Of a stretch of 64,000 nucleotides of DNA, positions 8,645 to 17,817 are shown piece after piece. The position numbers and the translations under genes were made by a program. The stretch is taken from positions 372,001 to 436,000 of the forward strand of contig CALRRO020000003.1 in assembly GCA_943370595.1 (NCBI GenBank), given 5' to 3'. Position 1 is the stretch's first letter, and the number at the start of each line of letters is the position of its first letter. The stretch comes from Piscinibacter sp943370595. GTDB taxonomy: Bacteria > Pseudomonadota > Gammaproteobacteria > Burkholderiales > Burkholderiaceae_C. The notes under the pieces are model-generated. The model worked only from the letters and a program-made list of their open reading frames with translations. It searched no databases and was not told the DNA's origin.

Positions 8645-9943
8645 GATGTAGCGCGACAAGTCCTCGTTCTTCACCAGCTCGGCCAGTCGCGCATCGACGA
8701 CGGCTGCGTCGATGGTGACCGTGCGGCCCGACTGGTTCGGTGCGTCGAAGCTGATCTCGTCGAGCAGCCGCTCCATCACGGTGGCCAGTCGGCGTGCGCC
8801 GATGTTCTCGGTGCGTTCGTTGACCTCGCAGGCGATCTGCGCGATGCGGCGGATCGCATCGGGCGCCAGCTCCAGCGTCACGCCCTCGGTCGCCAGCAGC
8901 AGCTGGTACTGCTTGACCAGGCTGGCGTGCGTCTGCGTCAGGATCGCCTCGAAGTCCTCGACCGTCAGCGCGCCGAGTTCTACGCGGATCGGGAAGCGGC
9001 CCTGCAGTTCCGGGATCAGGTCGCTCGGCTTGGCCAGGTGGAAGGCGCCCGAGGCGATGAACAGGATGTGGTCGGTGCGCAGCATGCCGTACTTGGTGTT
9101 CACCGTCGTGCCCTCGACCAGCGGCAGCAGGTCGCGCTGCACGCCCTGGCGCGACACGTCGGCGCCCTGCGCGCTGCCGCGCGAGGCCACCTTGTCGATC
9201 TCGTCGATGAAGACGATGCCGTTCTGCTCGGCGTTGGCCAGTGCCGCAGTCTTGACGTCCTCGTCGTTGACCAGCTTGGCGGCTTCCTCGTCGGTCAGCA
9301 GCTTCAGCGCCTCGGCGATCTTCAGCTTGCGGGTCTTCTTCGGCGGCTGGCCGAGGTTGGCGAACATGCCCTTGAGCTGCTCGGCCATGTCCTCCATGCC
9401 GGCCGGGCCCATGATCTCCAGCGCCGGGCGGGCCTCGGCGAGGTCGACTTCGATCTCCTTGTCGTCCATCGCACCTTCGCGCAGGCGCTTGCGCATCACC
9501 TGGCGGGCGGTGTTGTCGGCCGCCGAGCCGGGCACCAGGATGTCAAGCACACGGTCTTCCGCGGCGTCCTCGGCGCGCACGCGCTGGCGCTTCATCGCCG
9601 CCTCGCGCTCCTGCTTGACCGCCATGTCGGCCAGGTCGCGCACGATCGAGTCGACGTCCTTGCCGACGTAGCCGACCTCGGTGAACTTGGTCGCCTCGAC
9701 CTTGATGAAGGGCGCGTCGGCCAGCTTGGCCAGGCGCCGCGCGATCTCGGTCTTGCCGACGCCGGTCGGGCCGATCAGCAGGATGTTCTTCGGCGTGATC
9801 TCGCCACGCATCTTCTCGTCGACCTGCTGGCGGCGCCAGCGGTTGCGCAGCGCGATCGCCACCGCGCGCTTGGCGTCGCGCTGGCCGACGACATGGCGGT
9901 CGAGTTCGGAGACGATCTCCTGCGGCGTCATGGAGGACTTCAT
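8639..9943 (-). CDS. hslU: ATP-dependent protease ATPase subunit HslU (ClpY)
   Basis: AAA+ unfoldase that feeds substrates to HslV in the cytoplasm. The protein has 434 residues. Walker A is GPTGVGKT (58-65), the pore segment is EVGYVGKDVDS, Walker B is IVFIDEID, and the C-terminus LSRYIL docks into HslV. The ATG at 9943 overlaps the hslV stop as ATGA, which supports this start; a second ATG at 9931 is possible. Shorter I-domain than some but otherwise canonical. Confidence 0.97.
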   Translation of the reverse strand: MKSSMTPQEIVSELDRHVVGQRDAKRAVAIALRNRWRRQQVDEKMRGEITPKNILLIGPTGVGKTEIARRLAKLADAPFIKVEATKFTEVGYVGKDVDSIVRDLADMAVKQEREAAMKRQRVRAEDAAEDRVLDILVPGSAADNTARQVMRKRLREGAMDDKEIEVDLAEARPALEIMGPAGMEDMAEQLKGMFANLGQPPKKTRKLKIAEALKLLTDEEAAKLVNDEDVKTAALANAEQNGIVFIDEIDKVASRGSAQGADVSRQGVQRDLLPLVEGTTVNTKYGMLRTDHILFIASGAFHLAKPSDLIPELQGRFPIRVELGALTVEDFEAILTQTHASLVKQYQLLLATEGVTLELAPDAIRRIAQIACEVNERTENIGARRLATVMERLLDEISFDAPNQSGRTVTIDAAVVDARLAELVKNEDLSRYIL

Positions 9944-10476
9944 CCCAGGGTCTCGATGGTGTGGTGCTGGTTGGTGTAGATGCACAGGTCGCCGGCGATC
10001 TCGAGGGATTTCTTGACGATGTCCTTCGGCGCCATCTCGGTGTGCTCGACCAGCGCGCGCGCTGCCGCGCTGGCATAGGCGCCGCCCGAGCCGATGGCGA
10101 CGATGCCGTACTCGGGTTCCAGCACGTCGCCGTTGCCGGTGATGATCAACGAGGCAGTGTGGTCGGCCACGGCGAGCATCGCCTCGAGCCGGCGCAGCAC
10201 GCGGTCGGTGCGCCAGTCGCGGGTCAGCTCGATCGCTGCGCGGGTCAGGTGGCCCTGGTGCTTCTCGAGCTGGGCCTCGAAGCGCTCGAACAGCGTGAAG
10301 GCGTCAGCGGTGGCGCCGGCGAAACCGGCCAGCACCTTGTCGTGGTGCAGCTTGCGCACCTTGCGGGCCGAGGCCTTGACGACGATGTGGCCGAGCGTGA
10401 CCTGGCCGTCGCCGCCGAGCGCGACGACGCTGCCGCGGCGCACGCTGACGATGGTCGTGCCGTGGTAGTTTTCCAT
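9940..10476 (-). CDS. hslV: ATP-dependent protease peptidase subunit HslV (ClpQ)
   Basis: Proteasome-like threonine peptidase forming the HslUV complex. The 178-residue precursor begins MENYHGTTIVSVRR; cleavage after Gly6 exposes catalytic Thr7. The conserved GDGQVTLG and lysine-containing KASARKVRKL follow, and the GSGGAYASAAARAL segment is typical. Translationally coupled to hslU by a 4-bp overlap. Confidence 0.97.
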   Translation of the reverse strand: MENYHGTTIVSVRRGSVVALGGDGQVTLGHIVVKASARKVRKLHHDKVLAGFAGATADAFTLFERFEAQLEKHQGHLTRAAIELTRDWRTDRVLRRLEAMLAVADHTASLIITGNGDVLEPEYGIVAIGSGGAYASAAARALVEHTEMAPKDIVKKSLEIAGDLCIYTNQHHTIETLG

Positions 10477-10490
10477 GTGAACTCGCAGAT

Positions 10491-10506
10491 GGCGCCGAGG
10501 GGCGCC
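10491..10506. other. GGCGCC inverted repeat between hslV and the STAS gene
   Basis: GGCGCC, GAGG, GGCGCC, with a further GGCGCC about 25 bp away. It lies in the 60-bp gap before hslV on the reverse strand. It may be a weak terminator for the upstream STAS-domain gene or part of the hslV leader. No T-run is visible. Confidence 0.35.
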
Positions 10507-10536
10507 GGTTCAAGGCGTCAGCTCAGCGGCGCCAAG

Positions 10537-12240
10537 TCAGACGCTGCGGACCTTGACGCGGGCATGCTCGTTGATGCCCATCGCGCCGAAGAACAGCGCC
10601 ACCAGCCGGTGCGACTCGACGAACACCACGGTGCGGTTCTCGTTGCGCCGCGCCAGCACCCAGTTGAGCAGGTCGCCGGCGGCGATGAAGTCGACGCGGA
10701 TCAGCCGCGAGCAGCTGACGTTGACGATGGTCGACGCGCCCAGCTCGCCCTCGAGCTTCTTCAGCGTCGGGCCGATGTCGCCGACCAGCTGGCCGGACAG
10801 CTCCATGCTGGCCACCTGCACGGTCGCGTTCGGATCCTCGGTGAAGCGAGATTCGATGAAACTCGTCGAGACCTCGCTGACCATCGACAGCGGCGGCGAG
10901 GTGGTGCTGCTGTGCGAGCCGCTGACGCGCACTTCGCACAGCGCCGGCTCCCACGACGGCGGCGACACCTCGTAGGTCACGCAGTAGTCGATCGCGGCTT
11001 CGTCGAACTGGTCGGGCCGGTTGGTCAGGCGCAGCGCGTCCAGGCGCAGCTGCCAGTAGGCCGGGTCGACGTCGCGCACGCCGGTCGGTGCGGCATCGGC
11101 CAGCACGGTGAACAGGCGTTCACCGCCCAGCCAGCGCATTTCCAGCCGCTGGCGGATCCAGTTGCGGAACAGCTCCGACAGGCGCGCCGCGCCTTCGGTG
11201 TCGATGCCCTTGAGCGCGCTCCAGTCGAACACCCAGGGCAGCGGCATCTGCAGGCTCTGCGAGGACAGCCGCGCCACCGCGTCGGCATCGACGTAGTCGG
11301 GGCAGACCCAGCCGACCTGGCCGTCGATGCGGCTGTTGCTCGGGGCGCGTTCCTCGCTGGCGGCTTCGGCGACCAGGCGCGGCATCGAGAACCACTGCGG
11401 CGCCGACCAGCCGAATTGCTGGGCGTAGTCGAGCGCCAGGCTCTCGAACTTGTGCTGCTGGCCGATCGCCCGGTAGAGGTCGAACAGCACCAGCCAGGTC
11501 TCGGCATGCGCGTGGCGCTGCCCGCCCATGCCGGTCAGGTTGGCCAGGGCCTGCTCGCACTGCTCGAAGTCGGCATTGGCGAAGGCGATGACGGCTTCGT
11601 CGAGCTCGGGGTCGTGGGCGACCTCGCTGACCTCGACGGCGAAGGCATTGGAGAAGTCGCCCGCGCCAGCGTCCATGGACAGCGGCGAAAGCGGCGACAG
11701 CCCGGCACCCATCACGACGGCAGCCGCCGGCGCGGGGGCCATGGCGGGCTGCGGATCGCCGCGCGAGCCGTCGAGCGGCATGCGCGCGCTGGCCGGGGCA
11801 TTGCTGCCCATCGGCACGGGCTGGGTGGGGGCGTTGTAGAACTCGGGGCCGCGGCGCGGGGAGGCGCCGAAGTTGTCGCCGACCATCTGCTGCTCGATGG
11901 CGTCGATCTTGGCCTTGACACTGGCGTCCTGCTTGGCGCCGCTCTCGGCCACCGACAGGCGGCCTTCGGAATCGTCCAGCCGCGACGAACCGCCGAGCGC
12001 CGCCAGTTGCTCCGGAGACAGGCCCTCGCGGCGCACCTTGCGCAGCATGTCGAACTCGCGCTTGCGGACGAAGTCGTTGCGCCGCTTGCGCTCGATCATC
12101 GCCTTCAGCTCGGACTTGGCGAACTCCGTCTCGCGTGCCTCGTCCTGCGGCAAGCCGATCTCGGCCCATTCCGTGGTCGGATTGGCCACGAACTTGACGA
12201 CCTTGCGAAAGAAGCTCGTGGTGTCTTTGGGTTCCGACAT
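10537..12240 (-). CDS. STAS-domain protein of unknown function
   Basis: A 567-residue soluble protein. The N-terminal 130 residues are charged and helical (MSEPKDTTSFFRKVVKFVAN onward, with KRRNDFVRKREFDMLRKVRR). A low-complexity Pro/Ala linker follows to about residue 210. A middle region resembling a helical repeat (VIAFANADFEQCEQALANLT onward) precedes a C-terminal STAS-like fold at about 470-567 (VASMELSGQLVGDIGPTLKK, SRLIRVDFIAAGDLLNWVLA). The dosage of related proteins beside hslV and dksA in Burkholderiales suggests conservation, but no function is known to me. Confidence 0.8.
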   Translation of the reverse strand: MSEPKDTTSFFRKVVKFVANPTTEWAEIGLPQDEARETEFAKSELKAMIERKRRNDFVRKREFDMLRKVRREGLSPEQLAALGGSSRLDDSEGRLSVAESGAKQDASVKAKIDAIEQQMVGDNFGASPRRGPEFYNAPTQPVPMGSNAPASARMPLDGSRGDPQPAMAPAPAAAVVMGAGLSPLSPLSMDAGAGDFSNAFAVEVSEVAHDPELDEAVIAFANADFEQCEQALANLTGMGGQRHAHAETWLVLFDLYRAIGQQHKFESLALDYAQQFGWSAPQWFSMPRLVAEAASEERAPSNSRIDGQVGWVCPDYVDADAVARLSSQSLQMPLPWVFDWSALKGIDTEGAARLSELFRNWIRQRLEMRWLGGERLFTVLADAAPTGVRDVDPAYWQLRLDALRLTNRPDQFDEAAIDYCVTYEVSPPSWEPALCEVRVSGSHSSTTSPPLSMVSEVSTSFIESRFTEDPNATVQVASMELSGQLVGDIGPTLKKLEGELGASTIVNVSCSRLIRVDFIAAGDLLNWVLARRNENRTVVFVESHRLVALFFGAMGINEHARVKVRSV

Positions 12241-12275
12241 GACGGATGACGAGGACGGCGGCCGGGCCTCGGGGC

Positions 12276-13151
12276 TCAGTCGCCGAACATCTTCTGTTTG
12301 AGCTCGCGCCGTTGCTGAGCTTCGAGGGACAGTGTAGCGGTCGGTCGGGCGATCAGGCGGCCGAGGCCGATCGGCTCGCCGGTTTCGTCACAGAAACCGT
12401 AATCGCCGGCGTCGATGCGGCCGAGCGACTGTGAAATCTTCTTCAGCAGCTTGCGCTCGCGGTCGCGGGTGCGCAGCTCCAGCGCGTGCTCTTCCTCGAT
12501 CGTCGCCCGGTCGGCCGGGTCCGGGACGATGGAGGTGTCTTCGCGCAGGTGCTCGGTGGTCTCGCCGGCGTTGGACAGCAGGTCGTCCTTCAGCGTCTGC
12601 AGCTTGTGGCGGAAGAACTCCAGCTGCTTGTCGTTCATGTACTCCGACTCCGGCATGGCCAGCAGCTCGTCTTCGGTGAGGTCGCGGCCGGCCTTGCTCT
12701 TCCAGGCGTTGGCAAGCTTGGGGTCGGATTTCTGGGTCGGCTTGGGGGTGTCGAGTCCGAGGTTGTTCATCTGTCGGGTGGGCGGCCGGGGCGGTGCGAA
12801 CCGGTCGGCGAATCGGGACGTGGCCGGCGGCAGCGGTGCGCTCACCGGCGGTGGCGGGGCTGCTTTGGAAGAACGGGACGTGGCCATCGGTTTGGTCGGT
12901 GCGGGCGCCGCGGGCGGCGTCGTCGGTTTGGGAGCAGGGGCCGGCGTGGCGACCGCCTTGGCGGCAGGCGCCTTGACGGTCGTCTTCACTGGCGCCGCCT
13001 TGGCCGGTGCAGTCTTCACCGGTGTCTTGGCGGGGGCGGGCTTCTTGGCGGGTGCCGCCGTCTTGGCGGTCGGTTTGCCCTTGGCCGCCGGCGCGGCAGG
13101 CTTGGCGGCAGCTTTCTTTGCGCTTGCTTTGGTGGCCGGTGTCTTGCTCAC
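12276..13151 (-). CDS. dksA: RNA polymerase-binding transcription factor DksA with long Ala/Lys/Pro-rich N-terminal extension
   Basis: Works with ppGpp in the RNA polymerase secondary channel. Residues 166-291 are DksA: YMNDKQLEFFRHKLQTL, the coiled-coil tip DPADRA (the DxxDxA motif) and the globular end. The usual four-Cys zinc finger is reduced to one Cys (FCDETGEPIGLGRLIARPTA then TLSLEAQ), so it is zinc-independent, as in other betaproteobacteria. Residues 1-165 are an added Ala/Lys/Pro/Thr-rich, histone H1-like tail. The start is GTG at 13151, with GAGGAGA upstream; an in-frame ATG further upstream lacks a ribosome site. Confidence 0.9.
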   Translation of the reverse strand: MSKTPATKASAKKAAAKPAAPAAKGKPTAKTAAPAKKPAPAKTPVKTAPAKAAPVKTTVKAPAAKAVATPAPAPKPTTPPAAPAPTKPMATSRSSKAAPPPPVSAPLPPATSRFADRFAPPRPPTRQMNNLGLDTPKPTQKSDPKLANAWKSKAGRDLTEDELLAMPESEYMNDKQLEFFRHKLQTLKDDLLSNAGETTEHLREDTSIVPDPADRATIEEEHALELRTRDRERKLLKKISQSLGRIDAGDYGFCDETGEPIGLGRLIARPTATLSLEAQQRRELKQKMFGD

Positions 13152-13247
13152 GGGAGTCTCCTCGCAGCGGCGGTTATACCCCGTCCGCAAGGCGCGGGCG
13201 ACGGCTGGGCCCGGTTTCAGGCGCGCCGGATTGTAGCCATGTGGTTT

Positions 13248-14300
13248 TCAGACGAGGCACTGCTCCAATCCCTGAAGAAATACGTCGCGAGGCAGGTCCA
13301 GCCCGATGAACACCATCTTGCTGGTCTTCTTCTCGCCGGGCGCCCATTTCGGACCCAGGTCGCTGCCCATCAGCTGGTGCACGCCCTGGAAGATCACCTT
13401 GCGGTCGCTGCCCTTCATGTTCAACACGCCCTTGTAGCGCAGCATCTTCGGCCCGTAGACCTGCACGATGGCGCCGAGGAAGTCCTCCAGCTTGGCGGGG
13501 TTGAAGGCCTTGTCGGAGCGGAACACGAAGGACTTCACGTCGTCGTCGTGATGGTGGTGATGCGGGTGGTCGCAATGATCACCATGTTCGGCGCCGTGTT
13601 CGTGGTCATGGTCGTGATCGTGGTGATCGTGGCCATGACCGTCGCCGGACAGGAATTCCGGGTCGATGTCCAGCTTGGCGTTGAGGTTGAAGCCGCGCAG
13701 GTCGAACACCTCGGAGATCGGCACCTCGCCGAAGTTGACCTTGCGCTGCGGCGCGCGCGGGTTCATGTGCTTGACGCGGTGGATCAGCGCGTCGACCGTG
13801 GCGTCGTCGACCAGGTCGGCCTTGCTGATGAAGATCTGATCGGCGAAGCCCACCTGGCGGCGCGCCTCCTGGCGGGTGTCGAGCTGAGCGTCGCCGTGCT
13901 TGGCGTCGACCAGGGTCAGGATGGAGTCGAGCAGGTAGCTCTCGGCGATCTCGTCGTCCATGAAGAAGGTCTGCGCCACGGGGCCCGGGTCGGCCAAGCC
14001 GGTGGTCTCGATGACGACGCGGTCGAAGTCGAGCTCGCCCTTGCGCTTCTTCGTGGCCAGGTCGGACAGCGTGGTGCGCAGGTCCTCGCGGATGGTGCAG
14101 CAGACGCAGCCGTTGTTGAGCTGGATGATCTGCTCCTTCGTGTCCTGCACGAGGATCTCGTTGTCGATGTTCTCGTCGCCGAACTCGTTCTCGATCACCG
14201 CGATCTTCTGGCCGTGGGCCTCGGTGAGCACGCGCTTGAGCAGGGTCGTCTTGCCCGAGCCCAGGAAGCCGGTCAGGATGGTGGCGGGAATCAGAGCCAT
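13248..14300 (-). CDS. COG0523 (CobW/YjiA-type) GTPase, probable metallochaperone
   Basis: A G3E GTPase of 350 residues. Walker A is GFLGSGKT (11-18), the metal-binding CxCC motif is GCVCC (64-68), and SKAD is the guanine-specificity motif. Residues 222-251 hold 16 histidines in alternating His/Asp pattern, as in zinc- or nickel-handling COG0523 members. The CobW C-terminal domain follows. The start is the ATG at 14300, after GAGG at good spacing. The metal and client protein are not shown by the sequence; no zinc-responsive operator is evident upstream. Confidence 0.9.
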   Translation of the reverse strand: MALIPATILTGFLGSGKTTLLKRVLTEAHGQKIAVIENEFGDENIDNEILVQDTKEQIIQLNNGCVCCTIREDLRTTLSDLATKKRKGELDFDRVVIETTGLADPGPVAQTFFMDDEIAESYLLDSILTLVDAKHGDAQLDTRQEARRQVGFADQIFISKADLVDDATVDALIHRVKHMNPRAPQRKVNFGEVPISEVFDLRGFNLNAKLDIDPEFLSGDGHGHDHHDHDHDHEHGAEHGDHCDHPHHHHHDDDVKSFVFRSDKAFNPAKLEDFLGAIVQVYGPKMLRYKGVLNMKGSDRKVIFQGVHQLMGSDLGPKWAPGEKKTSKMVFIGLDLPRDVFLQGLEQCLV

Positions 14301-14452
14301 GGGAAAAGCCTCGGAAGAATGCGCAAACGGCCGAAATGGGGGGCCGTGACTGTGGTTCAAGGTACCAGACGTGTCAAGCGAGGAGCGTGCCGACGGTCAT
14401 CGTCGTTCGGGTAAGCTTGGCCACTTCCGGAACTTTCCCTCGCGTCAGCGCG

Positions 14453-15349
14453 ATGTCCGACCCCCACCCAGCGCGCCCGTCCCGCCCCGGCGAACGGCCC
14501 GCGCCCCCTGGCGCCGAACGGCGCACCCTGTTCCGCAAGCTGGTCGAATTCGTCTCGCCCGGCCCCGACTCGCGCGACGAGCTGATCTCCACGCTCGCCG
14601 ACGCGGAGAACCGCGAACTGATCGCCCCCGAATCGCGCCTGATGCTCGAAGGCGTGCTGCGCATGGCCGACCTGACCGCCGGTGACGTGATGGTGGCCGC
14701 GCCGCGCATGGACCTGCTCGACATCGACGCTGCCTACGACGACGTGCTGCACGCCGTCATCGGCACCGGCCATTCGCGCTTCCCGGTCTTCGAGTGCACG
14801 CGTGAGAACGTCATCGGCATCCTGATGGCCAAGGACCTGCTCAAGCTGCAGCGGGCGCCCGAGTTGAACCTGCGCACGCTGCTGCGCCCGGCGGTGTTCG
14901 TGCCCGAGTCCAAGGGCCTGAACGACCTGCTGCGCGACTTCCGCTCCAACCGCAATCACCTGGCGATCGTCATCGACGAGTTCGGCAGCACCGCCGGGCT
15001 GATCACCATCGAGGACGTGCTGGAGGAGATCGTCGGCGAGATCGAGGACGAATTCGACGACAAGGATGGCGAGTCCGGCGTCTACACGCTGGCCGACGGC
15101 AGCCAGCGCGTCGCCGGCGACGCCGACATCGGCGCCGTCAACGACGTGTTCGGCACGGCGCTGCCGGTGGAGGAATTCGACACCATCGGCGGGCTCGTCG
15201 CCCACGAACTCGGCCATGTGCCGCGGCGCGGTGAAACCACCCAAGTCGGCCCGCTGATGTTCTCGGTCATGCTCACGCGCGGCGGCGCGGTGCGCTGGTT
15301 CAAGGTGACGCGCGCGCCCGAAGAGGCGCTCGGCTCCGACGGCGCCTGA
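14453..15349 (+). CDS. corC: CorC/YbeX family protein (CBS pair plus transporter-associated domain)
   Basis: A 298-residue cytoplasmic protein with a CBS pair at about 70-195 (GDVMVAAPRMDLLDIDA; FGSTAGLITIEDVLEEIVGE) and a CorC_HlyC C-terminal domain at about 210-290. Members are linked to Mg/Co efflux and, as YbeX, to ribosome or RNA homeostasis. The first 25 residues are Pro/Arg-rich. Its stop overlaps the lnt start (ATGA), the conserved ybeX-lnt arrangement. The ATG at 14453 has only a weak ribosome site. Confidence 0.93.
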   Translation: MSDPHPARPSRPGERPAPPGAERRTLFRKLVEFVSPGPDSRDELISTLADAENRELIAPESRLMLEGVLRMADLTAGDVMVAAPRMDLLDIDAAYDDVLHAVIGTGHSRFPVFECTRENVIGILMAKDLLKLQRAPELNLRTLLRPAVFVPESKGLNDLLRDFRSNRNHLAIVIDEFGSTAGLITIEDVLEEIVGEIEDEFDDKDGESGVYTLADGSQRVAGDADIGAVNDVFGTALPVEEFDTIGGLVAHELGHVPRRGETTQVGPLMFSVMLTRGGAVRWFKVTRAPEEALGSDGA

Positions 15350-16866
15350 TGAACCGGCCCGCCTGGCCCTGGCCGCTGGACCTGGCGGCCGCGCTGGTGC
15401 TGGGGGCGCTGCAGACGCTCGCCTACGTCCACACCGAGGCCTGGTGGCTGCAGCTCGCCTGCGTCGGCCTGCTCGCCTGGCGCGCGAAGCTCGCCACGCC
15501 GGGCCGGGCGGCCCTGCTCGGCGCTGCCTTCGGCACCGCCTGGGTGGCCGCCGGCACCTGGTGGCTGTTCATCAGCATGCACCGCTACGGCGGCCTGCCG
15601 GCCTGGATGGCGGTGGCGGCCGTGCTGGCGCTGGCGGCCTTCCTCTCGCTCTACCTGGCGGCGGCGCTGGCGGCCTTCGCCCGCTGGCGCTCCGGCCGGC
15701 CGCTGGCCGACGCGCTGTTGTTCGCCGCCGGCTGGCTGCTCGCCGAACTGGCGCGCGGCGTGCTGTTCACCGGCTTCCCCTGGGTGGCGGCGGGCTACGC
15801 CCACGTCGACGGCCCGCTGGCCGCCTGGGCGCCTTGGGTCGGTGTGTACGGCATCGGCGCGGTGGCGGCGCTGATCGCGGCGCTGGCCGCGCTGCAGCCC
15901 GACCGTTCGGCGGCCTCGTGGCTGCGCGGCATCGCGTTGCCGCTGGTGCTGCTGGCCGGCCCGGCGCTGGTCGGCACGCCGGACTTCACCCGGCCGACCG
16001 GCACGCTCTCGGTGACGCTGCTGCAAGGCAACATCCCGCAGGATCAGAAGTTCGAGAGCACCCACCAGGCGGCGGCGCTGGAGTGGCACGTCGGCGCGCT
16101 GGCCGCGGCGACGAGCGATCTGGTCGTGGCGCCGGAGACGGCCATCCCGTTCCTGCCACAGCAGATGCCCGAGGGCCTGTGGGACGGTCTGCAGCAGCGC
16201 TTCGGCCAGGGCCCCACCGCGGCGCTGGTCGGCGTCCCACTGGGCGACGAGCGCATCGGCTACACCAACTCCGCTGCCGGCTTCGCCGCCGGGCAGCCGC
16301 TGTACCGCTACGACAAGCAGCACCTGGTGCCGTTCGGCGAGTTCATTCCGGCGACGTTCCGCTGGTTCACCGACCTGATGAACATCCCGCTCGGCGATTT
16401 CAACCGCGGCCCGCTGGTGGCGCCCTCGTTCGTCGTCAAGGGCGAACGCATCGGCCCGAACATCTGCTACGAGGATCTGTTCGGCGAGGAGCTGGCGGCG
16501 CGCTTCGAGGACGAGGCCACCGCGCCGACCATCCTGGCCAACCTCAGCAACATCGGCTGGTTCGGCGAGTCGATCGCCGTCGACCAGCACCTGCACATCT
16601 CGCGGCTGCGCAGCCTGGAACTGCAGCGCCCGATGCTGCGCGCCACCAACACCGGCGCGACGGTGGTGATCGACCACCGCGGCAAGGTCGTCCACTGGCT
16701 GCAGCCGCACACCCGCGGCGTGCTCGAAGGCCGTGCCCAGGGCCGCACGGGCAACACGCCGTTCGCGGCCTGGGCCTCGCGCTTCGGCCTGTGGCCGCTG
16801 GGGCTGCTTGCGCTGGCCGTGCTGGCCGGGGTGGCTGCGGTCGGGTGGCGCAGGGCCGGCCCGTAA
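15349..16866 (+). CDS. lnt: Apolipoprotein N-acyltransferase
   Basis: Adds the third acyl chain to the N-terminal Cys of lipoproteins at the periplasmic face of the inner membrane. The protein has 505 residues. About seven membrane segments (roughly 10-205) are followed by a nitrilase domain at 220-475 with the catalytic triad Glu263 (VAPETAIP), Lys323 (YDKQHLVPFGEF) and Cys373 (NICYEDLFG). A last membrane segment lies near 480-500. Start overlaps the ybeX stop. Confidence 0.97.
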   Translation: MNRPAWPWPLDLAAALVLGALQTLAYVHTEAWWLQLACVGLLAWRAKLATPGRAALLGAAFGTAWVAAGTWWLFISMHRYGGLPAWMAVAAVLALAAFLSLYLAAALAAFARWRSGRPLADALLFAAGWLLAELARGVLFTGFPWVAAGYAHVDGPLAAWAPWVGVYGIGAVAALIAALAALQPDRSAASWLRGIALPLVLLAGPALVGTPDFTRPTGTLSVTLLQGNIPQDQKFESTHQAAALEWHVGALAAATSDLVVAPETAIPFLPQQMPEGLWDGLQQRFGQGPTAALVGVPLGDERIGYTNSAAGFAAGQPLYRYDKQHLVPFGEFIPATFRWFTDLMNIPLGDFNRGPLVAPSFVVKGERIGPNICYEDLFGEELAARFEDEATAPTILANLSNIGWFGESIAVDQHLHISRLRSLELQRPMLRATNTGATVVIDHRGKVVHWLQPHTRGVLEGRAQGRTGNTPFAAWASRFGLWPLGLLALAVLAGVAAVGWRRAGP

Positions 16867-16894
16867 AATCGCCGGTCGACCTTCGCGGCCTGCC

Positions 16895-17815
16895 ATGCTC
16901 ACCTTCCAGCAAATCATCCTTCGCCTGCAAGACTACTGGGACGCCCAGGGCTGCGCGCTGCTGCAGCCCTACGACATGGAAGTCGGCGCCGGCACCAGCC
17001 ACACCGCGACCTTCCTGCGTGCCATCGGCCCCGAGCCCTGGAAGGCCGCCTACGTGCAGCCCAGCCGCCGGCCGAAGGACGGCCGCTATGGCCAGAACCC
17101 GAACCGCCTGCAGCACTACTACCAGTACCAGGTGGTGCTCAAACCGGCGCCGGCCAACATCCTCGAGCTCTACCTCGGTTCGCTGGAAGCGCTGGGCTTC
17201 GACCTCAAGGTCAACGACATCCGCTTCGTCGAGGACGACTGGGAGAACCCCACGCTCGGCTGCTGGGGCCTGGGCTGGGAGGTCTGGCTCAACGGCATGG
17301 AGGTGACGCAGTTCACCTACTTCCAGCAGGTCGGCGGCATCGACTGCAAGCCGATCACCGGCGAGATCACCTACGGCCTGGAGCGCCTGGCGATGTACCT
17401 GCAGGGCGTGGACAACGTCTACGACCTGCAGTGGACCGAGACGATGAAGTACGGTGACGTCTACCACCAGAACGAGGTCGAGCAGAGCACCTACAACTTC
17501 GAGCACTCGGACGTCGAGTTCCTGCTCACCGCCTTCGGCGCGCACGAGAAGCAGAGCCAGTACCTGATGACGCAGCAGCTCGCGCTGCCGGCCTACGAGC
17601 AGCTGCTCAAGGCCGGCCACACCTTCAACCTGCTCGACGCGCGCGGCGCGATCAGCGTGACCGAGCGCGCCGCCTACATCGGCCGCATCCGCAACCTGGC
17701 GCGCGCGGTGGCGCAGAGCTACCTCGACAGCCGTGCGCGGCTCGGCTTCCCGATGGCGCCTAAGGCCTGGGCCGACGAAGTCGCCGCGCAGCTGGCGCAG
17801 AAGAAGGCGGCCTGA
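16895..17815 (+). CDS. glyQ: Glycyl-tRNA synthetase alpha subunit
   Basis: Catalytic subunit of the tetrameric bacterial GlyRS. The 306-residue protein begins MLTFQQIILRLQDYWDAQGC and contains the class II motifs QPSRRPKDGRYGQNPNR and FTYFQQVGGIDCKPITGEIT. The ATG at 16895 fits the family N-terminus; the frame continues into lnt but that part is not GlyQ-like. It is followed two bases later by glyS. Confidence 0.98.
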   Translation: MLTFQQIILRLQDYWDAQGCALLQPYDMEVGAGTSHTATFLRAIGPEPWKAAYVQPSRRPKDGRYGQNPNRLQHYYQYQVVLKPAPANILELYLGSLEALGFDLKVNDIRFVEDDWENPTLGCWGLGWEVWLNGMEVTQFTYFQQVGGIDCKPITGEITYGLERLAMYLQGVDNVYDLQWTETMKYGDVYHQNEVEQSTYNFEHSDVEFLLTAFGAHEKQSQYLMTQQLALPAYEQLLKAGHTFNLLDARGAISVTERAAYIGRIRNLARAVAQSYLDSRARLGFPMAPKAWADEVAAQLAQKKAA

Positions 17816-17817
17816 GC

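Noticed and set aside
13560..13660. Repetitive GTG/ATG-rich stretch looking like a microsatellite
   Set aside because: It is the coding sequence of the His/Asp loop of the COG0523 GTPase.
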